Source: JBEISR01 sp044371425 (lineage in GTDB: Bacteria; Planctomycetota; Planctomycetia; Pirellulales; Pirellulaceae). From it: 64,000 nt of DNA. Under the pieces are notes generated by a model. That model was not told where the DNA came from. It searched no databases and saw only the letters and a program-made list of their open reading frames with translations. The stretch is taken from positions 124,001-188,000 of the forward strand of contig JBILTR010000002.1 in the NCBI GenBank assembly GCA_044371425.1, read 5' to 3'. Below, piece after piece: positions 51,199 through 60,775 of the stretch. A program made the translations under genes and the position numbers. Each line of letters starts with the position of its first letter. The first letter of the stretch is position 1.

Positions 51199-52110
51199 AT
51201 GAATTCTTACCAGCTGACCCACCTCAAGCAGTTGGAAGCCGAAAGCATCCACATCATCCGCGAAGTGGCTGCCGAGTTCCGAAAACCGGTCATGCTTTAT
51301 TCGATCGGCAAGGATTCGGCGGTGATGACTCATCTGGCGCTCAAGGCGTTCTATCCCGCCAAGCCACCATTCCCTTTTCTCCACGTCGACACGACATGGA
51401 AGTTTCGGGAGATGATTGAGTTTCGCGACAACTATGTCGGGAAGCAGTTGGGGATTCAGCTGCTGGTCAATATCAACCACGAGGGGTTGAAGCTGGGTAT
51501 CGACCCGGCGACCAACAGCGAGAAGCACACCGAAGTCATGAAGACCGACTCGCTGAAGCAAGCGTTGACCAAATATGGCTTTGATGCTGCCTTTGGTGGC
51601 GCGCGGCGAGACGAGGAGAAATCGCGGGCCAAGGAGCGAGTCTTTTCGTTCCGCGATCAGTTTCATCGCTGGGATCCCAAGAACCAGCGCCCAGAGCTAT
51701 GGAATCTCTACAACTCCAAGGTCAATCCAGGGGAGAGCATCCGCGTCTTCCCGCTGTCCAACTGGACCGAGCTGGACGTGTGGCAGTACATCTACATGGA
51801 AGATATCCCTCTTCCCGATCTCTACTTCGCCAAGAAGCGGGCCGTCGTCTGGCGCAATGGGACCTGGATCCACAAGAACGACGACCGACTGAAGCTTCGG
51901 CCCGGCGAAGAGCTGGTGGAGAAAATGGTTCGTTTTCGGACCTTGGGATGTTACCCATTGACCGGTGCGGTCGAATCGGAAGCGACGACCTTGCCGGAGA
52001 TCATCCAGGAGATGCTGCTGACCACCACCAGCGAACGGCAGGGACGCATCATCGACCAGGATGCGGGCGGGGCGGGCATGGAGGAAAAGAAGAAGCAAGG
52101 TTATTTCTAG
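51199..52110 (+). CDS. cysD: Sulfate adenylyltransferase subunit 2
   Basis: A 303-residue PP-loop ATPase subunit. Motifs: VMLYSIGKDSAVMTHLALKAFYP, FPFLHVDTTWKFREMIEFRD, DAAFGGARRDEEKSRAKERVFSFRD and LSNWTELDVWQYIY. Together with CysN it makes adenosine 5'-phosphosulfate from ATP and sulfate. The start at 51199 (MNSYQLTHLKQLEAESI) is supported by family conservation; the frame is open 20 codons upstream. It is followed after 7 bp by cysNC, forming an operon. No sulfite-forming reductase gene follows here. Confidence 0.97.
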   Translation: MNSYQLTHLKQLEAESIHIIREVAAEFRKPVMLYSIGKDSAVMTHLALKAFYPAKPPFPFLHVDTTWKFREMIEFRDNYVGKQLGIQLLVNINHEGLKLGIDPATNSEKHTEVMKTDSLKQALTKYGFDAAFGGARRDEEKSRAKERVFSFRDQFHRWDPKNQRPELWNLYNSKVNPGESIRVFPLSNWTELDVWQYIYMEDIPLPDLYFAKKRAVVWRNGTWIHKNDDRLKLRPGEELVEKMVRFRTLGCYPLTGAVESEATTLPEIIQEMLLTTTSERQGRIIDQDAGGAGMEEKKKQGYF

Positions 52111-52117
52111 GACCAAT

Positions 52118-54061
52118 ATGTCTCACAAAAGCGATCTGATTGCCACCGACATCCTGGCCTACCTGAAGCAGCACGAGCAGAAGGAGCTGCTTCGCTTCAT
52201 CACCTGCGGCAGCGTCGACGACGGCAAAAGCACGCTCATCGGCCGACTGCTGTACGATTCCAAGATGATCTACGAAGATCAGCTGAAGCAACTGGAATCC
52301 GAAAGCGTCGTGCACGGTACGGTGGGCGGAGGTTTCGATCCAGCGCTAGTCACCGACGGACTGAAGGCCGAGCGGGAGCAGGGGATCACGATCGACGTGG
52401 CGTATCGATATTTTTCGACCGCCAAACGCAAGTTCATCATCGCCGACACGCCGGGTCATGAGCAATACACCCGCAACATGGCGACGGGGGCATCGACCGC
52501 CGACCTGGCGATCATTTTGATCGATGCCCGCTATGGCGTGCTGACGCAGACCAAACGCCATAGCTTCATCGTTTCGCTGCTGGGGATCCGCCACGTGGTG
52601 GTGGCGATCAACAAGATGGATCTGATGGACTTCAAACAGGAAGTCTTCGAAAAGATCTGCGATGACTACCGCCAGTTCGCTTCGCGATTGGACCTGCCCG
52701 ATCTGCACTTCATCCCGATGGCGGCGCTGCATGGCGACAACGTCGTCGACCCCAGCCCCAAGATGCCATGGTATCAAGGGTCTCCCTTGATGAACTTCCT
52801 GGAGACCGTCTACATCGGATCGGACCGCAACTACGAAGACTTCCGATTCCCCGTCCAGTACGTCAATCGTCCGAATCTCGATTTCCGCGGCTTCTGCGGC
52901 ACCATCGCCTCGGGAATCATTCGCACCGGAGAAGAAGTCCTAGTGCTTCCATCGAAGCGACGGGCCAAGGTGAAGCGGATCGTCACGATGGACGGCGACC
53001 TGGAGGAAGCCGCTGTGCCGCAGTCGGTCACCCTGACCCTGGACACTGAAGTCGACTGCAGCCGGGGGGAGATGATCGTCAAGCCGGGGAATGTTCCGAA
53101 GGTCAGCAATCGCTTTGATGCGACGATCGTCTGGATGACCGATGAACCGATGGTGCCCGGCAAGTCGTACCTCTTCAAGCACACCACGCAATCGGTGATG
53201 GGTTCGGTCGATACGCTTCGCTACCGCGTCGATGTCAACACGCTCCATCGCGCCCCAGCGTCGGAACTACAGCTGAACGAAATCGGTCGATGTTCGATCA
53301 CCGTCAACCAGCCGATCTTCTTCGACGGCTACCGCCGCAACCGCACCTCGGGCGCGTTCATCGTCATCGATCGAATCACCAACATCACCGTCGGAGCCGG
53401 CATGATCTCCGACCGCGACGTTCTCGATGCCCGCACCCCGGCCTCCTGGGAAGTCTCTGAGGTCCCTGAGGAGATCGATGGAAAGATTGAGCGGGTGACT
53501 GCCCAGGAGCGGCATGCCCGTTTTGGCCAGCGCCCCCATACCCTGCTGCTGACCGGACTGACCGGCGTTGGCAAGAGCTCGGTGGCGGCGGCTGTCGAAA
53601 GACTGCTGTTCGACCAGGGAAGAGCTGTTACCGTGATCGAAGGGGGCGCCATCCGTCAGGGACTCAACCAAGACTTGGGATTCACGCCGGAGGATCGAGC
53701 TGAGAATTTGCGCCGTGCGGCATTTGTATCGCGCATCTTCAACGAAGCTGGTTTGATCTGCATCGCTGCCTTTGTCGCGCCCAACGATGCAGTGCGCCAA
53801 CGGATGATCGATACCATCGGACGCGATCGCTGCCTGCTGGTCCACTTGACGGCCGATGAAGCCTACCGCAAAGCACACGACCCACGCGGGATCTACGCGC
53901 GAGCCGAACGTGGAGAGATCCTGCACATTCCAGGGATCAATGCGACGTACGAGCCGCCGCAGACCAGCGACCTGGAATTGGATATGCAGACGATGTCGCA
54001 TTCGGAAGCCGCACAGCGCATTGTCGCTCTGATGCAGGAGCGTGGGCTCATCCGCGGATAA
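52118..54061 (+). CDS. cysNC: Sulfate adenylyltransferase subunit 1 fused to an APS-kinase domain
   Basis: A 647-residue fusion. The N-terminal GTPase has CGSVDDGKSTL (about 31-40), ITIDVAYRYF, ADTPGHEQYTRNMATGAS and NKMDLMD, then two beta-barrel domains. The C-terminal part (about 475-640) resembles APS kinase. Its P-loop GLTGVGKSS is at 480-488, with LNQDLGFTPEDRAENLRRAA and DPRGIYARAERGEI downstream. The usual DGDN.R motif appears as EGGAIR (508-513), and the SP loop serine is replaced (FVAPNDAVRQ), so kinase activity may be altered or lost. It should partner CysD, whose gene ends 7 bp upstream. tsaD starts 4 bp after its stop. Confidence 0.95.
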   Translation: MSHKSDLIATDILAYLKQHEQKELLRFITCGSVDDGKSTLIGRLLYDSKMIYEDQLKQLESESVVHGTVGGGFDPALVTDGLKAEREQGITIDVAYRYFSTAKRKFIIADTPGHEQYTRNMATGASTADLAIILIDARYGVLTQTKRHSFIVSLLGIRHVVVAINKMDLMDFKQEVFEKICDDYRQFASRLDLPDLHFIPMAALHGDNVVDPSPKMPWYQGSPLMNFLETVYIGSDRNYEDFRFPVQYVNRPNLDFRGFCGTIASGIIRTGEEVLVLPSKRRAKVKRIVTMDGDLEEAAVPQSVTLTLDTEVDCSRGEMIVKPGNVPKVSNRFDATIVWMTDEPMVPGKSYLFKHTTQSVMGSVDTLRYRVDVNTLHRAPASELQLNEIGRCSITVNQPIFFDGYRRNRTSGAFIVIDRITNITVGAGMISDRDVLDARTPASWEVSEVPEEIDGKIERVTAQERHARFGQRPHTLLLTGLTGVGKSSVAAAVERLLFDQGRAVTVIEGGAIRQGLNQDLGFTPEDRAENLRRAAFVSRIFNEAGLICIAAFVAPNDAVRQRMIDTIGRDRCLLVHLTADEAYRKAHDPRGIYARAERGEILHIPGINATYEPPQTSDLELDMQTMSHSEAAQRIVALMQERGLIRG

Positions 54062-54065
54062 TCCG

Positions 54066-55112
54066 ATGCCCGTGGACGAATCGAAGCGAAATTGGATCCT
54101 GGCGATTGAATCGACCTGCGATGAAACCGCAGCCGCTGCCATCCTCGATGATCGCAGCGTGGTCGCTTCCGTCATCGCAACCCAGGAAGCACTCCACCAG
54201 CGATTCGAGGGAGTCGTTCCGGAAATCGCAGCACGGGCTCATCTGGAACGGATTGTGCCGGTGATCGATCAAGTGCTTCGCGAAGCTAGACTTGAGCGGG
54301 AACGCCTGCAGGCGATCGCGGTGGCCAACGAACCGGGCTTGCCCGGGTCCCTGGTGGTCGGATTGGCAGCTGCCAAGGCGCTATGCCTGGCGTGGAACAA
54401 GCCCCTGGTGACGATCGACCACATCCAGGCTCATCTCTATGCATGCCAGATGGCCACCAGCGAGAACCTCTATCCAAACGTCGGCTTGGTGGTCAGTGGC
54501 GGACACACGCACCTCTTTCACTGCCATAGCCCCGTTCACTGGGAACTGCTCGGCGGGACCATCGATGACGCCGCAGGCGAAGCGTTCGACAAGGTAGCCG
54601 TGATGCTGGGACTTCCCTTCCCAGGTGGCAGCCATCTGGCCCAACTGGCTCACTCGGGAAATCCGAAAGCTTTCGATTTCCCCAGACCGATGCTGCAGGA
54701 TCCTCACTCGCTGGACTTCAGCTTTTCCGGGCTGAAAACCTCGGTGCGGTACCAACTGGTTGGCCCAGGAAAGCAGGACTTTGACCAGGTCGATGTGACG
54801 CCTCGCAAGCGAGCCGATGTAGCGGCCAGTTTCCAGCAGGCGGTCGTCGACTGCATTGTCGAGAAGAGCTTGCGGGCCTTGCGGAGGACGGGGCTAAAGA
54901 AGCTTTGCGTCGGCGGCGGCGTCGCGGCCAACCGGTCCCTGCGAGATCAACTCACCAAGGCCTGCCAGCGACGCCGCATCTCGCTCCACCTAGCCCCCAG
55001 ACCCTGGTGCACCGACAACGCAGCCATGGGGGCCATCGCTTGGGAGAAACTGGAGCGATCTCAATTCTCTCCGCTGGATGTCGATATCACGCCTGGCCTA
55101 CGGCGCGGTTAG
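54066..55112 (+). CDS. tsaD: tRNA N6-threonylcarbamoyladenosine biosynthesis protein TsaD
   Basis: A 348-residue member of the Kae1/TsaD family needed for t6A37 in ANN-decoding tRNAs. Motifs: LAIESTCDETAAAAILD, VPEIAARAHLERIVPVI, LPGSLVVGLAAAKALCLAWN, metal-binding HIQAHLYA (HxxxH), LVVSGGHTHLF, DDAAGEAFDKVAVMLGLP, PGGSHLAQLA, VGGGVAANRSLRDQL and CTDNAAMGAIAW. Length and order are standard. The start at 54066 is four bases after the cysNC stop; an upstream GTG at 54042 overlaps that gene. Linkage to cysNC is probably only transcriptional. Confidence 0.97.
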   Translation: MPVDESKRNWILAIESTCDETAAAAILDDRSVVASVIATQEALHQRFEGVVPEIAARAHLERIVPVIDQVLREARLERERLQAIAVANEPGLPGSLVVGLAAAKALCLAWNKPLVTIDHIQAHLYACQMATSENLYPNVGLVVSGGHTHLFHCHSPVHWELLGGTIDDAAGEAFDKVAVMLGLPFPGGSHLAQLAHSGNPKAFDFPRPMLQDPHSLDFSFSGLKTSVRYQLVGPGKQDFDQVDVTPRKRADVAASFQQAVVDCIVEKSLRALRRTGLKKLCVGGGVAANRSLRDQLTKACQRRRISLHLAPRPWCTDNAAMGAIAWEKLERSQFSPLDVDITPGLRRG

Positions 55113-55213
55113 TCAATCCGACCCGGTGTTGTTGCATCGCGCCGACCGCTTCGCTAGTCTCTATCTCCTCCGGATCTGATGGCTCCGCCCACCTCCCTCA
55201 AGGAAAATCGCTC

Positions 55214-55489
55214 ATGGTTGGCCATCCTCATGCGAATGTCCATTCGGAGGATCCCAGCGATTCGCCGCAGCGGCAGGCGAGTCGTTCACGGCTTGGGCTG
55301 ATCTTCTTCGCTCTCTATCTGACAGCCTACGCCGCATTTGTGCTCTGCAATACCTTTCAGCCCCAGGCGATGGAAAAGGCCGGCCCCGCTGGGATCCAGT
55401 GGTCGGTCGCTTCCGGAATGGGGCTGATCTTGCTGGCGGTGCTGTTCTCGGTTGTCTACGGCTACCTATGCCGATCGGGAAGGAAGTGA
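55214..55489 (+). CDS. DUF485-family small membrane protein
   Basis: A 91-residue protein with two helices (LGLIFFALYLTAYAAFVLCNTF and SVASGMGLILLAVLFSVVYGYL) typical of the YjcH/DUF485 family. It usually sits before a sodium:solute symporter, as here, where the next gene starts four bases later. The AAGGAAAA box lies before the ATG at 55214. The upstream extension of the frame is within tsaD shadows. It probably assists the symporter, though no direct role is known. Confidence 0.88.
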   Translation: MVGHPHANVHSEDPSDSPQRQASRSRLGLIFFALYLTAYAAFVLCNTFQPQAMEKAGPAGIQWSVASGMGLILLAVLFSVVYGYLCRSGRK

Positions 55490-55493
55490 TCGG

Positions 55494-57242
55494 ATGACCT
55501 ACCAGTTTGAATGGCTGCCGTTTGCCGTCTTCCTGCTCATTGTTCTGGCGACCGTGGGACTCAGTTTTTATCTCGGAAGCCGTGCGAAATCGGCAAGCGG
55601 GTACTTTGCTGCGGGAGGCGGAATCCACTGGTTTGTCAATGGAGTGGCCTTCGCCGGCGATTATCTATCCGCTGCGTCGTTTCTTGGCATCTGCGGGATG
55701 ATTGCCTTCTATGGCTACGATGGCTTCCTCTATTCCATCGGCTATCTGGCGGGATGGGTCGTGGCGCTCTTTGTGGTCGCCGAACCGATGAAGCGGATGG
55801 GAAAGTACACTTTCGCCGATGCGCTCGACAGTCGATTCCAGTCGCGCGGCATCCAACTGGCAGCAGGGCTAAGCACCCTGGCGGTCAGCCTCTTCTATCT
55901 GATTCCGCAAATGGTGGGAGCCGGCGCCCTGGTCAAACCACTGCTAGGCCTTCCGCAGTGGGTGGGCGTCGCGATGGTCGGCGCGGTGGTCATCCTCATC
56001 GTCACCACCGCTGGCATGGTCAGCACCACCTATGTCCAGTTTCTCAAAGGAGCGCTACTGGTCCTCTTTTCCTTCGTTCTGACGGTGCTGATCCTCCAGC
56101 GCGGATTGGTGGTTGCCGCCGGCTCCTCCGATGGAAAACCGCTTCTAACCCCTCAGCAGGTCACCGAGATCCCAGGAAGTGGCAAATGGATCGATGGACT
56201 CCCGCAAGGACGCGGTCCCAATCAAGCGGATCTGCGGCCCGTTGGACAGATCGCCTCCCTGCCGTCTGGCGTCCAGAAGACAGGGCCCCTGGGGCCAATC
56301 GAATACCTAAAGCAAATCCAGGAAAGCCAGATCGTGCTCTGGGCTCCTACCGCCGGCAAGGATCCCCAAGGGAACAAAACCACCACCTACACGCCGCGAA
56401 CCGTCGCGGGCAGTGAACTGATGCGGCCAGGGAATCTGCCCGCCTTCGCCGGAATTCGCGACACCAGCAGTTGGGGCCGATGGAATTTCCTCTCTCTGAT
56501 GCTGGCCCTCTTCTGCGGAACGGCATCCCTTCCCCATATCCTGATCCGCTACTACACGGTGCGAGACCAAGCTGCCGCACGCAAAAGCACGATTGTCGGG
56601 ATCGCCACGATCGGCGCCTTCTACGTGATGACCCTCTACATGGGACTGGGCGCCATGACCAGTGGAGCGATCGACCCGAGCGATTCCAATATGGCAGCAC
56701 CTCTTCTGGCCAGATCCTTCTCCCAATGGCTTTTCGCCGTCATCTCAGCCATCGCCTTCACCACCGTTCTGGGGACGGTTAGTGGTCTGATCATCGCCAG
56801 CTCCGGGGCCATCGTCCACGACCTGATCGTCGGAGTATGCAAAGTACCTCTCTCCGAAACCCAGCAGGTTCGATTCGCCAAATTCGCGTCGGTCGCTGTG
56901 GGCCTGGTGGCGATCGCTCTGGGCATTCTCTTCAGCGGGATGAATGTCAGCTACTTGGTGGGCTGGGCCTTCAGCGTCGCCGCGTCGGCCAATCTCCCGG
57001 CGCTGATCCTTCTCCTTTTCTGGAAACGGACCACCGCCCAGGGAATCACCGCCGCCGTCCTTGTGGGCATGGTCAGCTCCCTGGCCTGGATCCTGCTCAG
57101 CGGGGACACGTTCAAGGCGATCTACGGCTTGCCAGCCGAAAAAGCGTGGGTTCCGTTCAGCCAACCCGGCTTGGTCACCATCCCCCTGGGATTTCTGACG
57201 CTGATCGTCGTCTCCCTGGCCACCCAGCCCAAACCTCGATAG
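55494..57242 (+). CDS. Sodium:solute symporter, ActP-like
   Basis: A 582-residue transporter of the SSS family with about 13 helices. It begins MTYQFEWLPFAVFLLIVLAT, four bases after the stop of the DUF485 gene, with AGGAAG upstream. The segments GYFAAGGGIHWFVNGVAFAGDYLSAASFLG and FCGTASLPHILIRYYTV are characteristic of acetate permease-like members. A long insertion (about residues 210-310, GSSDGKPLLTPQQVTEIP...TYTPRTVAGSEL) is unusual. It likely imports a small carboxylate with sodium, but the exact substrate is unconfirmed. Confidence 0.93.
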   Translation: MTYQFEWLPFAVFLLIVLATVGLSFYLGSRAKSASGYFAAGGGIHWFVNGVAFAGDYLSAASFLGICGMIAFYGYDGFLYSIGYLAGWVVALFVVAEPMKRMGKYTFADALDSRFQSRGIQLAAGLSTLAVSLFYLIPQMVGAGALVKPLLGLPQWVGVAMVGAVVILIVTTAGMVSTTYVQFLKGALLVLFSFVLTVLILQRGLVVAAGSSDGKPLLTPQQVTEIPGSGKWIDGLPQGRGPNQADLRPVGQIASLPSGVQKTGPLGPIEYLKQIQESQIVLWAPTAGKDPQGNKTTTYTPRTVAGSELMRPGNLPAFAGIRDTSSWGRWNFLSLMLALFCGTASLPHILIRYYTVRDQAAARKSTIVGIATIGAFYVMTLYMGLGAMTSGAIDPSDSNMAAPLLARSFSQWLFAVISAIAFTTVLGTVSGLIIASSGAIVHDLIVGVCKVPLSETQQVRFAKFASVAVGLVAIALGILFSGMNVSYLVGWAFSVAASANLPALILLLFWKRTTAQGITAAVLVGMVSSLAWILLSGDTFKAIYGLPAEKAWVPFSQPGLVTIPLGFLTLIVVSLATQPKPR

Positions 57243-57554
57243 CCTCCCCTGGTACCTCTTCCCCCTCCGACAACGCCCGTGGGTAGCTAGCAAAAGGGGG
57301 AAAGCTCCCCCCTGGTTGGATGCCGTGCGAAAAAGCGCGAAATTGCCTTCGTCTGGCGAGCGTTTCCATCGGATCCCGCAGCCAATCGGACTCCTTCCGC
57401 GAGCCGTTAGAAGCCTGACTGATGCAGACCTTTTGCGGTATCCAGACCCTATGCGTTTTGCAAGAATAAGGTGAACCCGGACAATCGATTCGATCGATAC
57501 AACCGGTGTATCTTTCCATGCCAACCGCCAGGTCCGCATCAGGTTTCGCCATCC
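57243..57554. other. Gap between symporter and korA
   Basis: About 310 bp. A G/C-rich inverted repeat at 57295-57313 (AGGGGG, loop, CCCCCT) just after the symporter stop may be a weak 3' structure; it lacks a T-run. The korA promoter should lie in the last 150 bp. The korA frame is open from 57471 but only the part after 57555 looks like the family. Confidence 0.4.
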
Positions 57555-59423
57555 ATGTCCACCGAATCTCCGCAGGCTCCGCACCTCGACAAGTCCATTC
57601 AGTCGCTTTCCCATGTCACCGTTCGGCTGGCAGGGGATTCGGGCGACGGGATGCAGTTGGCCGGTACCCAGCTAACCAACACCTCCGCTTTGCACGGCAA
57701 CGACGTTGCGACATTCCCCGATTTCCCCGCCGAGATTCGCGCTCCGCGTGGGACGCGCGCGGGAGTTTCAGGGTTTCAGGTTCAGTTTGCATCGCATGAA
57801 GTCCATACCCCGGGCGACACCCTGGACGCGCTGGTGGCGATGAACCCGGCCGCCTTGGTGACCAACCTTCCCGATCTTCGCAAGACGGGGCTCCTGATCG
57901 TCAATGAAGACAATTTCGACGACAAGGATTTGAAGCTGGCCAAGCTTTCAACCAACCCATTGGACGACCCGGCGATGGAGAACTACCGCCTGGTCCGCGT
58001 TCCAATGACTCGCCTGACTCTCAAGGCAGTTGCAGCGGAGGGATTGGGACAGAAAGAAGCCGATCGCTGCAAGAACTTTTTTGCGATGGGTTTGGTTTAT
58101 TGGCTTTATGGCCGCGACTTGGATGCCACACTGCGCTTCATCCATGGAAAGTTCGGCGGCGGCAAGCCAGAGGTGGCGCGAGCCAACGAAAGAGCGTTGA
58201 GGGCGGGCTGGGCGTTTGGTGAAACAACAGAAGCTTTCGGTACCACCTACCGCATCGAACCGGCTCAACTTCCTCCAGGGACCTATCGCAACATCATGGG
58301 CAACCAGGCCCTGGCGATCGGTCTGGTTGCGGCCGCAAAGAGGTCGGGCAAGGAGTTGTTCTATGCTTCCTACCCGATAACCCCTGCCAGCGATATCCTT
58401 CATGAACTGAGCCGCTTGAAGCATTTTGGGGTGCTGACCTTTCAGGCGGAAGACGAAATCGCTGCCGTGTGCAGCGCCATCGGTGCCTCCTATGGTGGCC
58501 AGATGGCCGTCACCACCTCCAGTGGACCTGGGATCGCTTTGAAGGCCGAGGCGATGGGGCTGGCGATCATGCTGGAACTGCCGCTGCTTGTCATCGACGT
58601 TCAGCGAGGCGGCCCCAGTACGGGCCTCCCCACCAAGACCGAACAAGCCGATCTGCTCCAGGTACTCTTCGGCCGAAACGGGGAAGCACCACTCCCCGTG
58701 CTCGCGGCGCAAAGCCCAGCCGACTGCTTCCAGATCGTTCAGGAAGCTTGGATGATCGCCACCCGATTGATGGTTCCCGTCGTGGTCCTGTCAGATGGCT
58801 ACATCGCCAACGGGGCCGAGCCGTGGGCGGTTCCCGATCCGGCCAAGCTGACGCCGATCGCGATCGAACATCCGCAAGGTCCTCCCTCCGATGGCCCCTT
58901 CCTCCCCTACGCCCGAGATGAACTGCTGGCTCGCCCCTGGGCCATTCCCGGTACACCGCAACTGATGCACCGCGTCGGCGGAATCGAGAAAGAAAACGGC
59001 ACAGGCAACATCAGTTACGACCCGGAAAACCATCAGAGAATGGTCCATCTGCGAGCCCAGAAGGTTGCCAATGCGGCCAAGTTGCTGCCACCTCAGGAGG
59101 TGGTCGGGCCAGAAACTGGCGACCTCTTGGTCGTCTCCTGGGGTGGTACCCACGGGGCTTGCCTGACGGCGGTCGAACAGGCGCAAAGCGAAGGGCTCAA
59201 AGTCGCTCATGCCCACATTCGCTACCTGAACCCATTTCCCGAAAACCTCGGGGATATCCTCTCTCGCTACCGCAAGGTGCTGGTCGCGGAACTGAACATG
59301 GGGCAACTAAGAATGTTGCTGCGTTCGAAGTACCTAGTCGACTGCATCGGACTGAATAAGGTCAAGGGCAAGCCATTTTCAACCATCGAGGTGCTGGAAG
59401 CGATCCGAGCACAACTTCGTTGA
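57555..59423 (+). CDS. korA: 2-oxoacid:acceptor oxidoreductase, alpha subunit with fused gamma domain
   Basis: A 622-residue protein. The N-terminal gamma-type domain (about 15-215) has VTVRLAGDSGDGMQLAGTQLTN and FPDFPAEIRAPRGTRAGVSGFQVQF. The alpha domain follows, with RNIMGNQALAIGLVAAAKRSGKELFYASYPITPASDILHEL, FQAEDEIAAVCSAIGASYGGQMAVTTSSGPG and VIDVQRGGPSTGLPTKTEQADLLQ. The end (LVVSWGGTHGACLTAVEQ) is the C-terminal transketolase-like part. With KorB it oxidises a 2-oxoacid, most likely 2-oxoglutarate, reducing ferredoxin. The fused gamma arrangement is common in bacteria. KorB follows 51 bp later. Confidence 0.95.
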   Translation: MSTESPQAPHLDKSIQSLSHVTVRLAGDSGDGMQLAGTQLTNTSALHGNDVATFPDFPAEIRAPRGTRAGVSGFQVQFASHEVHTPGDTLDALVAMNPAALVTNLPDLRKTGLLIVNEDNFDDKDLKLAKLSTNPLDDPAMENYRLVRVPMTRLTLKAVAAEGLGQKEADRCKNFFAMGLVYWLYGRDLDATLRFIHGKFGGGKPEVARANERALRAGWAFGETTEAFGTTYRIEPAQLPPGTYRNIMGNQALAIGLVAAAKRSGKELFYASYPITPASDILHELSRLKHFGVLTFQAEDEIAAVCSAIGASYGGQMAVTTSSGPGIALKAEAMGLAIMLELPLLVIDVQRGGPSTGLPTKTEQADLLQVLFGRNGEAPLPVLAAQSPADCFQIVQEAWMIATRLMVPVVVLSDGYIANGAEPWAVPDPAKLTPIAIEHPQGPPSDGPFLPYARDELLARPWAIPGTPQLMHRVGGIEKENGTGNISYDPENHQRMVHLRAQKVANAAKLLPPQEVVGPETGDLLVVSWGGTHGACLTAVEQAQSEGLKVAHAHIRYLNPFPENLGDILSRYRKVLVAELNMGQLRMLLRSKYLVDCIGLNKVKGKPFSTIEVLEAIRAQLR

Positions 59424-59474
59424 TTTGATCGATTTCCCATCCCAATCCACCAGCCAGGCTGGAACTATCCATCC

Positions 59475-60491
59475 ATGAACGCACCCCTTCCCGTACTGAC
59501 TGCCAATGACTTCGCCAGCGACCAGGACATCCGATGGTGCCCAGGTTGCGGCGACTACTCGATCCTTGCCCAGATGAAGAAAGTGCTCCCGGAGATCGGA
59601 GTGCCTCCCGAGAAAACGGTCTTCATCTCCGGCATCGGCTGCTCCAGTCGCTTCCCCTACTACGTCAATACCTATGGAGTTCACTCGATCCACGGCCGCG
59701 CTCCCGCGGTCGCTACAGGGCTGAAGGTGACGCGCCCCGATCTATCGGTCTGGGTGATCACCGGAGATGGCGATGCACTGAGCATTGGCGGAAACCACTT
59801 CATTCACCTGATGCGACGCAACGTCGATCTGAATATTGTGCTCTTCAACAATCGCATCTACGGCTTGACCAAGGGGCAGTATTCCCCAACCAGCGTCGAA
59901 GGCCAAGTCACCAAAAGCACTCCCATGGGTGCCATCGACCACCCACTCAACCCCATCACCATCGCTCTAGGCGCAGAAGCCACCTTCATCGCACGCAGCG
60001 TCGACTCCCAGATCAAGCATCTGGGAATGGTGCTCAAGCGAGCTGCCGCGCACCGAGGTACCTCCTTCGTCGAGGTCTATCAGAACTGCAACGTTTTCAA
60101 TGATGGCGCCTGGAACTACGCTGCCGAAAAGGCGACCAGGGACGACACCACCATCGAGCTGGAAGATGGGAAACCACTTCTGTTCGGAAAAAACCGCGAC
60201 AAGGGAATTCGCCTGAAAGGCCTGGAACTGGAAGTGGTCGATCTGAAGGCCAATCCGGAACTGGCCGGCGACATTCTGGTGCACGACGAAAAGGCTCATC
60301 CCGCACTCACCTACATGCTGGGAAGGATGCGGCATCCGGAATTCCCAGAACCGATCGGCGTGTTCCGGGATATCGACACACCGACCTTCGATGAAGCGAT
60401 GCGGGCGCAAGTCGATCAGGCGAAGGGGAAAAAAGGAACCGGCGATCTCCAGTCGCTCTTCGAAGGTGGAGAAACCTGGACCGTTTCGTGA
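59475..60491 (+). CDS. korB: 2-oxoacid:ferredoxin oxidoreductase, beta subunit
   Basis: A 338-residue TPP-binding subunit. CPGCGDYSILAQM lies at the N-terminus, and GIGCSSRFPYYVNTYGVHSIHGRAPAVATGLK, the TPP motif ITGDGDALSIGGNHFIHLMRRN and NIVLFNNRIYGLTKGQYSPTS are clear. The later half has YQNCNVFNDGAW. It pairs with the upstream korA in an operon and gives the 2-oxoglutarate (or other 2-oxoacid) to acyl-CoA reaction. No ferredoxin-like delta subunit gene is nearby, so electrons probably go to a ferredoxin encoded elsewhere. Confidence 0.95.
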   Translation: MNAPLPVLTANDFASDQDIRWCPGCGDYSILAQMKKVLPEIGVPPEKTVFISGIGCSSRFPYYVNTYGVHSIHGRAPAVATGLKVTRPDLSVWVITGDGDALSIGGNHFIHLMRRNVDLNIVLFNNRIYGLTKGQYSPTSVEGQVTKSTPMGAIDHPLNPITIALGAEATFIARSVDSQIKHLGMVLKRAAAHRGTSFVEVYQNCNVFNDGAWNYAAEKATRDDTTIELEDGKPLLFGKNRDKGIRLKGLELEVVDLKANPELAGDILVHDEKAHPALTYMLGRMRHPEFPEPIGVFRDIDTPTFDEAMRAQVDQAKGKKGTGDLQSLFEGGETWTVS

Positions 60492-60775
60492 TCCGATGGG
60501 GTGCCGCCCCTTCACCCCACTCCCATCCCGTGGATTTTCTGGCAACCCTCCAGCCGTGGCGATCCAAAGCCCCTCGGCAACGCGCACGATCCTGCGCATC
60601 GATTGGGGACTTGGGACGAGAGGGCCTGAACGATATCATTCAGGCAAAGGGGAGAAACAAGCGATCTCCTGCGGTTCCGGGGACCGCCTGCCCTCAACTC
60701 CCATCACACCACTCCGCCGATTCCCGTCGATAGCTTTGTCGATTTTGAACGAACTGGACTTCAAGGACCCCATCC

